A model generated the notes under the pieces. The model had not been told where the DNA came from. It made no database searches and saw nothing but the letters and a program-made list of their open reading frames with translations. From Clostridium sp. E02 (GTDB lineage Bacteria > Bacillota > Clostridia > Lachnospirales > Lachnospiraceae): a stretch of 64,000 nt of DNA. The position numbers and the translations under genes were made by a program. Shown here piece by piece: positions 1 to 8,463 of the stretch. The DNA lies in assembly GCF_003833015.1 (NCBI RefSeq), contig NZ_RJLQ01000024.1, forward strand, positions 1 through 64,000. Direction: 5' to 3'. Every line of letters starts with the position of its first letter. Within the stretch, counting starts at the first letter, position 1.

Positions 1-194
1 GTTAGTAATACCTTTCTGATTGTGTCCACCTCATTTCTAAGTCATGAGGTTCTATTATAATATATGAACTACTAATTGGGACATAATCATTTGTGATACA
101 CTAGGACATTATCATAAATGAATCATAAAAATAGAGGGGATTTACCATCATTTATTGACAAATGTATTTGAGAATGTTAATCTAAAAATCAAGA

Positions 195-228
195 TACGTA
201 AATACATACAAAGTACGTAAATACGTAC
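195..228. promoter_or_regulatory. Probable GntR-type operator: tandem near-palindromes
   Basis: Two near-identical 15-base units, TACGTAAATACATAC (195-209) and TACGTAAATACGTAC (214-228), start 19 bases apart. The second sits inside the palindrome GTACGTA-AA-TACGTAC (213-228). The pair lies about 50 bases upstream of the start of the sugar-acid operon. Short AT-centred palindromes like this are typical of GntR-family operators, and that family often controls hexuronate and aldonate genes. The position and symmetry are seen; the regulator class is inferred, since no regulator gene is adjacent in the window. Confidence 0.5.
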
Positions 229-278
229 CAAGGAAAGGGTAAGGGAAAGTCATTCAATTAAAAGGAGAAGAAGTTAAA

Positions 279-1961
279 ATGGAAAGAAGCAAAAAAATAT
301 TATGTGGTCTTCAGAATCAGTATTACCGGGCAACCTATAAATCAATGGGATTTACCACTGGCGATTTAAAACGCCCTATGATTGGGATCGCCAATGCCTG
401 GAGTGAATGCGTACCAGGGCATTATAACCTTCGTCAGGTTGCTCAGCGAGTGAAAGATGGAATTTATCGGGCAGGGGGAACACCGGTTGAATTTGGTGTG
501 ATCGGCGGATGCGACGGCATGGGGCAGGGACATGATGGAATGCACTATATCCTTCCTTCTAGAGAAATTATTGCTAATTCGGTGGAATCCATGGCTCAGA
601 TCAATTTGTTTGATGGATTGATCCTTCTTGGTTCTTGTGACAAGATTGTACCAGGTATGTTAATGGCAGCAGCTAGGCTTGATATTCCTTGTATCTTACT
701 TCCGGGGGGACCTATGGATGGAGGAATTGAGTTTGACGGACGCAAGTCAGACCAGACCTCTAGTACGGAAGCATACGGGATGCTTTCCGCCAATAAAATT
801 ACAGAAAAAGAATATACATCGTTGGAAGATTTAGCCTGTCCAACTTGTGGATCCTGCTCTTATCTAGGGACGGCCAATACCATGTGTTCATTATCCGAAG
901 CATTGGGAATGACGCTTCCGGATGGAGGAATCATCCCGGCAGCAAGTGCGGCTCGTCTTGCCATCGCAGAGGAAACCGGTATAAAAATCATGGAGCTGGT
1001 AGAAAAAAATATTACAGCACGTCAGATTATAACAGAAGAAAGTGTTAGAAATGCCATTAAAGTCTGTTTAGCCATGAGTGGCAGCACCAATGCTGTCATG
1101 CACCTAACTGCTATCGCTCATGAAGCGGAACTGAACTTACAAGTACTGGAGGAATTTGATCAGTTGTCAAATATAACCCCTCAATTAGCAAAAATCAATC
1201 CGGCATCCGAATATAATATGATTGATTTTTACCGGGCTGGTGGAGTTTCAAAGCTTCTGGAAGAGATGCAGGAGTTGATATCTACCGATGAGATGACGGT
1301 AACCGCTCGCACGGTAAAGGAAAATATAGAAGCTCATGTGTATCAATATCCAGAGAACCCGAACGTAGTAAAAACCGTGGAACAGCCGTTTGGTTATCAG
1401 GGGGGAGTAGCGGTGCTGCGTGGAAATCTGGCTCCAGATTCTGGAATTACAAAGCCGGGAGCATTCGATGAAAGTCTTCATCATTTTGTAGGAGAAGCTA
1501 TTTGCTTTGATTCTGAAGAAGAAGCGGAAGAGGCTATTCTAAATGGGGACATCCGAGATGGACATGTTGTGGTTATCCGCTATGAGGGACCAAAGGGAGG
1601 TCCTGGAATGAGAGAGATGTATAAGGCCATGAAATATCTGTATGGAAGAGGATTATCAAAAACAACGGCTCTGATTACAGATGGTCGGTTCAGTGGAACC
1701 AATAACGGATGTTTTGTGGGACACATTTCCCCAGAGGCGGCAGAAGGAGGTGCCATTGCCATTGTTAAAAATGGGGATAAAATTGAAATAGATATTGAAA
1801 AGAGAAGCCTTAACTTATTGGTTGGAGAAGAAGAAATCAAGGAGCGTTTAGAAGGCTGGAAACGTCCAGAACCTAAATTTAAGCGTGGATACTTAGGGCT
1901 ATATTGTAAGATTGCGGCATCCGGTTCAGAAGGTGCAATCTTAAAGTATGACAATCTGTAG
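279..1961 (+). CDS. IlvD/Edd-family sugar-acid dehydratase
   Basis: Iron-sulfur dehydratase of the IlvD/Edd family, 560 residues, the usual length. It removes water from a 2,3-dihydroxy acid to give a 2-keto-3-deoxy acid. Cluster-binding motifs are visible: Cys120 in GSCDK and Cys193 in CPTCGSC, with a further Cys44 in the SECVPGH segment. The start is preceded by AAAGGAG. A GntP permease and a DapA-family aldolase follow at spacings of 11 and 22 bases and no other branched-chain amino acid gene is near, so a sugar-acid dehydratase (aldonate or pentonate) fits better than ilvD of valine/isoleucine synthesis. The exact substrate cannot be read from the sequence. Confidence 0.85.
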   Translation: MERSKKILCGLQNQYYRATYKSMGFTTGDLKRPMIGIANAWSECVPGHYNLRQVAQRVKDGIYRAGGTPVEFGVIGGCDGMGQGHDGMHYILPSREIIANSVESMAQINLFDGLILLGSCDKIVPGMLMAAARLDIPCILLPGGPMDGGIEFDGRKSDQTSSTEAYGMLSANKITEKEYTSLEDLACPTCGSCSYLGTANTMCSLSEALGMTLPDGGIIPAASAARLAIAEETGIKIMELVEKNITARQIITEESVRNAIKVCLAMSGSTNAVMHLTAIAHEAELNLQVLEEFDQLSNITPQLAKINPASEYNMIDFYRAGGVSKLLEEMQELISTDEMTVTARTVKENIEAHVYQYPENPNVVKTVEQPFGYQGGVAVLRGNLAPDSGITKPGAFDESLHHFVGEAICFDSEEEAEEAILNGDIRDGHVVVIRYEGPKGGPGMREMYKAMKYLYGRGLSKTTALITDGRFSGTNNGCFVGHISPEAAEGGAIAIVKNGDKIEIDIEKRSLNLLVGEEEIKERLEGWKRPEPKFKRGYLGLYCKIAASGSEGAILKYDNL

Positions 1962-1972
1962 GAGGGGCTTAA

Positions 1973-3232
1973 ATGGAAATATCTGCGATTGGAGCAATTT
2001 TGGCTCTCTTAATAGCAATGATTCTGATTTTAAAGAAAGTAGAACCGACATATGCCATGATCTTTGGAGCAATCATTGGAGGACTCATTGGTGGCGGCGG
2101 TCTTATCGAGACCGTTCAATATATGATTTCAGGAGTACAGGGGATCGTGTCCGCCATTGTACGGATTGTGACAGCTGGTGTTCTGGCTGGAGTTTTGATC
2201 GAAACCGGTGCAGCTGCAAGGATTGCGGAGACGATTATTCGTAAAATGGGAAAAAAACGTGCCTTGCTTGCGATGATGCTTGCCACTTGGTGTTTGACAG
2301 CAGTAGGGGTATTTGGAGACGTGGCTCTTATCACAGTTGCACCGATCGCCATACAGCTTGCCCAGCGTTCTGGGTATAAGAAATTAGGAGTATTGATGGC
2401 ACTGGTGGGTGGAGTCAAGGCGGGGAACGTAATGAGTCCCAATCCCAATGCGATTGCAGCTTCGGAAGCATTTGGTGTTCCCCTTACCTCGACTATGATG
2501 GCGGGCATGGTTCCAGCTGCCGCTGCCTTACTAGCCACAGCTCTGATTTCTCGTGCACTGATACATAAGGGGTCTGATTTTGGACCATTAGAAGAAACTA
2601 TATCGGAAAAGGATCTTCCCAGTTTGTTCGGTGCGATTGCTGGACCAATGGTCACCATCGTGTTATTGCTATTACGGCCATTGTTTGGGATTACGATTGA
2701 TCCTCTGATTGCACTTCCCATAGGAGGTTTGACTGGAATTCTTGTAATGAAAAAAGGAAAGCATACCTGTTTTTATCTTTCTTCCGGACTGAAAAAAATG
2801 AATGGTGTCACCATGCTTTTAATTGGGACAGGAACGCTTGCGGGGATAATCACCAATTCCAGTTTAAAGGATGTCATCATTGGGTGCATTGAACAATCAG
2901 GACTTCCGGGATTTTTACTGGCTCCGATTTCTGGTATGTTAATGGGAGCGGCCACCGCTTCTTCAACAGCAGGTACTACATTGGGAAGTCAGATATTTGG
3001 GCCTACGGTTATGATGAGCGGAATTTCAGCCATTGCTGCGGCTGTGATGACCCATACTGGGAGTTTTGTATTTGATGGACTACCGCATGGTTCTTTCTTT
3101 CACGTAAGTGCAGGTGCATTAAATATGGAAATCCGTGAGCGGCTGAAGTTAATCGGTTATGAAATATTAAATGGAATTGCCATGGTAATAACGGCGGTAT
3201 TGGTCTATGGTGTATTACGGATCGTCGGTTAA
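1973..3232 (+). CDS. GntP-family gluconate/sugar-acid permease
   Basis: Integral membrane transporter of 419 residues, close to the 430-450 usual for the GntP family of proton-coupled gluconate and related acid importers. The chain is almost entirely hydrophobic helices, with glycine-rich family motifs such as VGVFGDVALITVAP around residues 110-125 and NVMSPNPNAIAAS around 155. It starts 11 bases after the dehydratase stop with a GGAGGGG ribosome site. It presumably imports the acid dehydrated by the upstream enzyme and cleaved by the downstream aldolase. The substrate is unknown. Confidence 0.85.
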   Translation: MEISAIGAILALLIAMILILKKVEPTYAMIFGAIIGGLIGGGGLIETVQYMISGVQGIVSAIVRIVTAGVLAGVLIETGAAARIAETIIRKMGKKRALLAMMLATWCLTAVGVFGDVALITVAPIAIQLAQRSGYKKLGVLMALVGGVKAGNVMSPNPNAIAASEAFGVPLTSTMMAGMVPAAAALLATALISRALIHKGSDFGPLEETISEKDLPSLFGAIAGPMVTIVLLLLRPLFGITIDPLIALPIGGLTGILVMKKGKHTCFYLSSGLKKMNGVTMLLIGTGTLAGIITNSSLKDVIIGCIEQSGLPGFLLAPISGMLMGAATASSTAGTTLGSQIFGPTVMMSGISAIAAAVMTHTGSFVFDGLPHGSFFHVSAGALNMEIRERLKLIGYEILNGIAMVITAVLVYGVLRIVG

Positions 3233-3254
3233 TAAATAAGAGAGGAAACATGAG

Positions 3255-4151
3255 ATGTATAAAATAATAACTCCGGTTATCACAGTTTTTGATGCGATGG
3301 AAAAGCCCGATTATGAGGCAAATAAGAAAGTAATAGATTTTCTCGTGAAAGGCGGTGTAGACGGGATTTTAGTACTGGGATCGACAGGCGAGTTCACTGG
3401 TTTGACCAAACAGGAAAAATCTGATTTTTTCCGGTTCTATGCAGAATATACGGCTGGACGTGTTGAATTATATGCCGGTACTGGAGGCATGAATTTTGCT
3501 GAGACAGTGGAAATGTCAAATGAAGTTTATTCCATGGGGTATCATGCTTCCATGGTGATTGGTCCTTATTACTATGGATTGGATCAGGAGAAACTTTTTA
3601 TCTTTTATGATACTCTGGCAAAGTCAGTAAAGGGAGATATGTACATATATAATTTTCCTGCCAGAACTGGACACTCCATTTTACCGGGGACGGTGAAACG
3701 GCTGTTGGATTCCAATCAGAATATCATCGGATTAAAGGACTCTGTGACAGAACCTAATCATACCAATTTAATTTGCCTGGAAGCGGAAGGACATCCATTT
3801 CAAGCATATTCCGGGTTTGACGACCAGTTTTTATATAATATATCTTCAAACGGCAATGGATGTATTGGAGGATTGTCCAACCTTGTGCCGGAAATCTGGA
3901 GTGACCTGGTTCGGGCAGCGAATGAAAAAGACATGGATCGTTCCTTAAAACTGTCCAATTTAATTCATCGACTGATGCCTCTGTATGATATGGATTCTAA
4001 CTTTTCTTTGCTGTTTAAACGACTAATGCAGCATAGAGGAGTAGAAATTTCATCAAAGTCAATCTTTCCTTTTAATCAGATAAAAGAAGATATTTATAAA
4101 AAAGCAGAAGGATTGTTGGATCAGGAATTGAAACGGTATCATAGTTTGTAA
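3255..4151 (+). CDS. DapA-family aldolase (2-keto-3-deoxy sugar acid type)
   Basis: A 298-residue TIM-barrel lyase of the dihydrodipicolinate synthase/N-acetylneuraminate lyase family. The Schiff-base lysine is Lys161 in IIGLKDS, the proton-relay tyrosine is Tyr132 in YIYNFPARTG, and the carboxylate-binding GSTGE loop is at 42-46. The operon context (dehydratase, permease) makes cleavage of a 2-keto-3-deoxy acid to pyruvate and an aldehyde more likely than lysine biosynthesis. Together the three genes make a non-phosphorylating Entner-Doudoroff-like route. A clear terminator follows, so the operon appears to have three genes. Confidence 0.82.
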   Translation: MYKIITPVITVFDAMEKPDYEANKKVIDFLVKGGVDGILVLGSTGEFTGLTKQEKSDFFRFYAEYTAGRVELYAGTGGMNFAETVEMSNEVYSMGYHASMVIGPYYYGLDQEKLFIFYDTLAKSVKGDMYIYNFPARTGHSILPGTVKRLLDSNQNIIGLKDSVTEPNHTNLICLEAEGHPFQAYSGFDDQFLYNISSNGNGCIGGLSNLVPEIWSDLVRAANEKDMDRSLKLSNLIHRLMPLYDMDSNFSLLFKRLMQHRGVEISSKSIFPFNQIKEDIYKKAEGLLDQELKRYHSL

Positions 4152-4173
4152 GTTTGTATAATGAAATGAATAG

Positions 4174-4225
4174 AATCGCTCTGTAAAAGACCGTATGGTT
4201 TTTTACAGGGCGATTTTGCTATTAT
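4174..4225 (+). terminator. Intrinsic terminator of the sugar-acid operon
   Basis: Inverted repeat AATCGCTCTGTAAAA (4174-4188) and TTTTACAGGGCGATT (4201-4215), one G-T wobble, followed by a T-rich run. It lies about 20 bases after the aldolase stop. Confidence 0.85.
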
Positions 4226-4677
4226 TTTTGCGGATATAGTGATGGGATATTGATCACTAGAAGTTATAAATCATAGGAAGAAGGCTCTAATAAATGAATG
4301 CTATCCTTAATAATAAGAGTAATTATATTTATAATCTAAGATAAATACGAAATGAGAAATAAAAAGAATGTAATAAGAATATACTTATATTATATATTAT
4401 AATAATAAATTAAAAATTCAATACATAGATGACATTCGAGTAAATATGAGAAACAAAAGACAATTGCCCTGCAAAGAGAAAGGGGGAATACGGAATAAAG
4501 AGCAAGTCTTTTTTAAAATAATGAGGCTAGGGGGGATGATCCGATGAGTTTATGCCGGAATTATAGTATTCCGTCATGTTTCTGGGGTTGAAGAAATTAT
4601 TATTTTTAACCCATGTGATTTTTACATTCTGGTATGCAGCATTATTTACAGACCAGTACAAAGAAAGGAAATAAAAT
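4226..4677 (+). other. AT-rich intergenic leader of the protease gene
   Basis: About 450 bases without a convincing gene. The 5' half is very AT-rich. The 3' half, about 4460-4640, is more structured and contains a small hairpin CGGAAT-tatagt-ATTCCG at 4556-4573. It probably holds the protease promoter and a long 5' leader. I compared it by eye with cyclic-di-GMP riboswitch patterns and found no match. Confidence 0.4.
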
Positions 4678-7600
4678 ATGAATAAGAGAAAATTAGAAAA
4701 ATTACTTCTTTCTGTCTTATTGCTCATTGTTATGAGTTTTATCACAGGAGCTACGGCTTTTGCGGAGAATAACCAACAGATTCCATTTTCTACCGCTAAG
4801 AAAGAGCAGCAGACGGAATCTAGAAATAAGATAGAGTCTAACTTTATTGATACCCTTTCAGATGGGGAATATGCAGAAGCAATCATTTATTTAAAAAGTC
4901 AGGTAGACAGTATGAAGGTTGCTAACGAGGCTGAAAGTAAGCTGAGCAAAGCAATCACGCCATATAAGTCGAAAGTGGAAGTTAGAAAAGAGGTAATTGA
5001 AGCATTAAAGGATAATGCAGAGGATACCCAACGAAATCTGATACAATATCTGAATCAGGAGGAAGATAAGGGAAGTATAGAGGAGTATAAACCTTATTAT
5101 ATTATTAATGCCGTCTATGTAAAAGCAACAAAAGATGTCATTGAAACGATTTCTCATATGGATGAAGTAGAAAAGATATATGAGAATAAAATCGTTAAAT
5201 TAGAAAAACCTTTCGTTACATCGGAAGAAATTGAGGCGAATAAAGCTGGAGTAGAATGGAACATCGAGAGAATCAAAGCAAATGAAGTATGGGATCTCGG
5301 TGTAGATGGAACCGGCGTGGTTGTAGGTATCATTGATACGGGAGCAACCTGGAATCATCCGGCATTGCAGAAAAAATGGAGAGGATATAACCCAAACAAT
5401 CCGGGGAACCCAAATCCCTCAGGGAACTGGTTTGACCCGATAAACGGGAGCACCCTGCCAGTTGATGAGCCAAGCATTCCTCACGGAACCCATGTAACAG
5501 GCACTATTTTGGGACAAGAACCGGATGGGAAAAATAAAATAGGTGCTGCACCGGGAGCAACCTGGATAGCAGCAAAAGCATTTACGCCTGATGGAGGTTC
5601 CGATAATAATATATTATCTGCAGCAGAGTGGATGCTTGCACCTGGGGGAGATCCGGCAGCGGCGCCGGATATTATAAATAATTCATGGGGCGGAGGACCT
5701 GGACTCGATGAGTGGTTCCGTCCTATGGTAACCTCATGGAAAGCTGCCGGAATCATCCCGGTATTTTCATCAGGCAATCAGAGGGAAGGTGCGGCCCCCC
5801 GGTCCTCTGTTAGTTCCCCAGCCAATTATCCGGAAAGTTTTGCCGTAGGAGCAACGGATAAGATGAATAAAAGAGGCGATTTTTCAAGAAGGGGACCAGG
5901 ACCCTATAAAAATGTGAAACCGGATGTTTCGGCTCCCGGAGTAAACATTCGATCTTCTGTACCTGGTGGGTATGAAAGTGGTTGGAATGGAACGAGTATG
6001 TCCGCTCCTGCTGTTACAGGTGCCATGGCATTAATCTTATCTGCAAACCATTCCTTATCAGTCGATAAGGTAGAGGCATTGTTAGTGGAGACTGCTGTTC
6101 CAATGGAAGATTCCGATGATATAGGGTATCCCAATAATGGCTATGGCTATGGTCTTATTGATGTGTTTGGAGCTGTATCCAAAATAACAGGCGGTACCGG
6201 CACCATAGAAGGTCAGGTATTAAAGAAAGAAATAAATTCACAAGATTCGGTTCTTCCGGATGAACAGGGAGCAGCGGTGATGTCAGGTATACCTGTTTAT
6301 GCGGTGGTAACTGTACTGGAAACAGGAAAAAGTGTAAGGACAAATCCAGCAGATGGCAAATTCAAATTAAAACATGTTGCAAATGAAGGAGATACCACAT
6401 GGACACTGAGGACTGAGGCCTATGGCTTTCATTCTATTGAAACAAAGGTTCATCTAGAGGAAGGCAAGACCATCAATGAGAATCTGGTAATGGAAGAAAA
6501 AGCCAAAGGAACCATTACAGGAACGATTGTGGACAGGTATTCAAAAGCACCCGTAGCCCATGCTACAGTAAGAGTAAAAGAAGATTCCAAGATACCAGCG
6601 GTAACTGCCGATGAAAACGGAGTTTTTGTCATACCAAATGTATATGAGGGAGATTACACCCTAAAGGTAATAGCGGAGGATTTTGTGTCTGGAGAAGAAC
6701 GTGTTACGGTAGAAGGAAATAAATCGACAGATATTCAGGTTCATTTAACGAGGTTCGTAGGTTATGAAGAAGAGATTGTTTATGATGACGGAACTGGTGA
6801 AAATGCACTTGTAATGAATTCTGCAGGCGGAGGTCTAGCTATAAGGGTAACGCCTGCTCAATTCGGAAAGGTAAAAGGAGCCAATCTCTTTTTCTGGGGA
6901 ACGGATTGGCCGGTTCCTGGTGGAAATACAATCGGCATTACCCTATATGATACCGATGGAAATGGAAAACCGGTGAAGCTAAATACCGAGCCAAAGATTG
7001 TTCATGTGGAAAGAGGACAATGGAATAATATTGACTTATCCGAATTTGGATTTTCAACGGACCGGGATTTTTATATTGCGACTAGTCAGACAGAGGCCGG
7101 AACTTCTTCCCCCGGACTTGGTATCGATGAATCTAGTACCTATGCCGACAGATCCTACTTGTATTCAGGAGAAAAATTTATTCCTTTAAAAGAGAAAGAT
7201 ACCCAAGGCGGATTAATGATAAGAGCAAGAATGGAGTATTCTGCCGATCTGCCAGAAATCACCAATCTGAAAGCAATAAATTACACCAATAAGGATTCTG
7301 TTTTAATTCAAGGAAAAGTAAATGCAGAAGGTAAGATCTTTCTTTATTCAAACGGTGCTAAAGTGGGGGAAACAGTTACGTTGAATCATACCTTTGATAT
7401 GGAAATTCCATTGACTGAGGAAAAGAGTGTGATTACGGCTGTTGCAGTGGTAAATGAAAAGGAAACGGAACTATCAACTGGAAAAACCATAATCAAAGAT
7501 AAAACTGCACCAGAATTAACCATTACTCAACCTTCAGATGGATTGACAATAAAGGATAGAGTGGTAGATATCAAAGGGATTGCTTCTGATGCTAATTTTG

Positions 7601-8115
7601 ACCGATTGGAAATGAACGCAGAATCTGTGGAGGTTGTGGATGGAGCCTTCCATGTGGAAGAAATTGTAAAAGAAGGAGAAAATACCTTCCAAATAATAGC
7701 CTATGATCTGGCGGGTAATAAAACAGAGAAGACAGTCGTTGTAAATGTGAAACAAAAAGCACCGGTTATCACAGATCTGACTCCAAGCGAAAATGTTACA
7801 CTAACAGCAGGGGAAACACTGACAGTAAGCTTTAGAAGCGAATCAGGTGGAGATGGAGCGTTTCGAGTTGTTTTGCCAAATGTATTCCAGACTAGGTCGA
7901 ATACCATGACCGAAATGAAAGAAGTAGAAAAAGGCTATTATGTAGGTACGTGGACGGCACCAGAGTTTGTTATAAGCGGACTTACCGTTGAAGTAGAATT
8001 TACTGATAATGCAGGGAATAAAATAGAAACTGCAGCAAAAGGAAAAATTCAGATAAAAGCAGAACAGGGGACTACGGATTTAAAATTGTCTGATAAAAAT
8101 GGCCCGAAACGTTAG
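4678..8115 (+). CDS. Secreted subtilisin-like serine protease (bacillopeptidase F type)
   Basis: A 1145-residue secreted S8 peptidase. The N-terminus is a classic signal peptide (KRK then about 18 hydrophobic residues, cleavage near TAFAEN). Residues about 50-180 look like an I9-type propeptide. The catalytic triad is Asp220 (GIIDTGA), His269 (PHGTHVTG) and Ser440 (GTSMSAP), with the oxyanion Asn in the SSGN segment. Residues about 505-700 hold two carboxypeptidase-regulatory-like beta domains, and about 860-1130 hold Ig-like repeats, as in bacillopeptidase F. There is no sortase motif at the C-terminus. The gene stands alone between terminators. It probably degrades extracellular protein. 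Confidence 0.9.
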   Translation: MNKRKLEKLLLSVLLLIVMSFITGATAFAENNQQIPFSTAKKEQQTESRNKIESNFIDTLSDGEYAEAIIYLKSQVDSMKVANEAESKLSKAITPYKSKVEVRKEVIEALKDNAEDTQRNLIQYLNQEEDKGSIEEYKPYYIINAVYVKATKDVIETISHMDEVEKIYENKIVKLEKPFVTSEEIEANKAGVEWNIERIKANEVWDLGVDGTGVVVGIIDTGATWNHPALQKKWRGYNPNNPGNPNPSGNWFDPINGSTLPVDEPSIPHGTHVTGTILGQEPDGKNKIGAAPGATWIAAKAFTPDGGSDNNILSAAEWMLAPGGDPAAAPDIINNSWGGGPGLDEWFRPMVTSWKAAGIIPVFSSGNQREGAAPRSSVSSPANYPESFAVGATDKMNKRGDFSRRGPGPYKNVKPDVSAPGVNIRSSVPGGYESGWNGTSMSAPAVTGAMALILSANHSLSVDKVEALLVETAVPMEDSDDIGYPNNGYGYGLIDVFGAVSKITGGTGTIEGQVLKKEINSQDSVLPDEQGAAVMSGIPVYAVVTVLETGKSVRTNPADGKFKLKHVANEGDTTWTLRTEAYGFHSIETKVHLEEGKTINENLVMEEKAKGTITGTIVDRYSKAPVAHATVRVKEDSKIPAVTADENGVFVIPNVYEGDYTLKVIAEDFVSGEERVTVEGNKSTDIQVHLTRFVGYEEEIVYDDGTGENALVMNSAGGGLAIRVTPAQFGKVKGANLFFWGTDWPVPGGNTIGITLYDTDGNGKPVKLNTEPKIVHVERGQWNNIDLSEFGFSTDRDFYIATSQTEAGTSSPGLGIDESSTYADRSYLYSGEKFIPLKEKDTQGGLMIRARMEYSADLPEITNLKAINYTNKDSVLIQGKVNAEGKIFLYSNGAKVGETVTLNHTFDMEIPLTEEKSVITAVAVVNEKETELSTGKTIIKDKTAPELTITQPSDGLTIKDRVVDIKGIASDANFDRLEMNAESVEVVDGAFHVEEIVKEGENTFQIIAYDLAGNKTEKTVVVNVKQKAPVITDLTPSENVTLTAGETLTVSFRSESGGDGAFRVVLPNVFQTRSNTMTEMKEVEKGYYVGTWTAPEFVISGLTVEVEFTDNAGNKIETAAKGKIQIKAEQGTTDLKLSDKNGPKR

Positions 8116-8157
8116 CGCATTGTATCTGAAATTAGAAAGAATATATCAATAAAACAA

Positions 8158-8200
8158 AACAGCCAGAATTCTTTGTATATACAAAAATTCTGGCTGTTTA
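8158..8200. terminator. Terminator after the protease gene
   Basis: Perfect 13-base inverted repeat AACAGCCAGAATT (8158-8170) and AATTCTGGCTGTT (8186-8198). It lies between the plus-strand protease gene and the 3' end of the minus-strand tRNA, so it may serve both. Confidence 0.8.
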
Positions 8201-8208
8201 TCATATAG

Positions 8209-8279
8209 CAGGGGAAGAGGGGCTCGAACCCCCATTTACGGTTTTGGAGACCGTTGCTCTACCATTGAACTATTCCCCT
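8209..8279 (-). tRNA. tRNA-Trp (anticodon CCA)
   Basis: The minus strand folds as a cloverleaf. The acceptor AGGGGAA pairs with TTCCCCT, the D-loop region is TAGTTCAATGGTAGAGCA, the anticodon arm ACGGTCTCCAAAACCGT carries CCA, and the T-arm is GGGGGTTCGAGCCCC. The 3' CCA is not encoded. A strong housekeeping promoter lies 40 bases upstream. Confidence 0.95.
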
Positions 8280-8318
8280 ATAACATGTTATTTTGTACCC
8301 TTACTCGAGCACCTAAAA

Positions 8319-8347
8319 AGTATAGCATAGAAGGTTTTAAATTGCAA
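8319..8347 (-). promoter_or_regulatory. Sigma-A-type promoter of tRNA-Trp
   Basis: On the minus strand, TTGCAA (8342-8347), a 17-base spacer and TATACT (8319-8324). The same TTGCAA box and 17-base spacing occur in front of the tRNA-Ala locus at 48079-48107. Confidence 0.8.
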
Positions 8348-8390
8348 CAGTTATTTGAAAAAATTAAATAATTAATTTTGAAGACAGAAG

Positions 8391-8433
8391 AAAAGGCTGG
8401 AAACCAGTAAATTCAATCGGTTACAGCCTTTTT
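8391..8433 (-). terminator. Terminator of the pectate lyase gene
   Basis: Inverted repeat with arms AAAGGCTGGAAACC and GGTTACAGCCTTT around a short loop, about 30 bases past the minus-strand pectate lyase stop, with a T-rich tract on that strand. Confidence 0.7.
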
Positions 8434-8463
8434 ATCTGCGTTACAGCAGCGGAAACCTCAGCT

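Noticed and set aside
279-1961. Annotation as ilvD of valine/isoleucine synthesis
   Set aside because: The operon holds a GntP permease and a DapA-type aldolase and no branched-chain genes, so a sugar-acid dehydratase is the better call.
2116-2721. 201-codon minus-strand frame inside the permease gene
   Set aside because: It is antisense to a clear GntP gene and reads as low-complexity Ala/Pro/Ile sequence.
4440-4677. Possible riboswitch in the protease leader
   Set aside because: One small hairpin and G-rich blocks are present, but I could not fit them to cyclic-di-GMP or other riboswitch consensus patterns.
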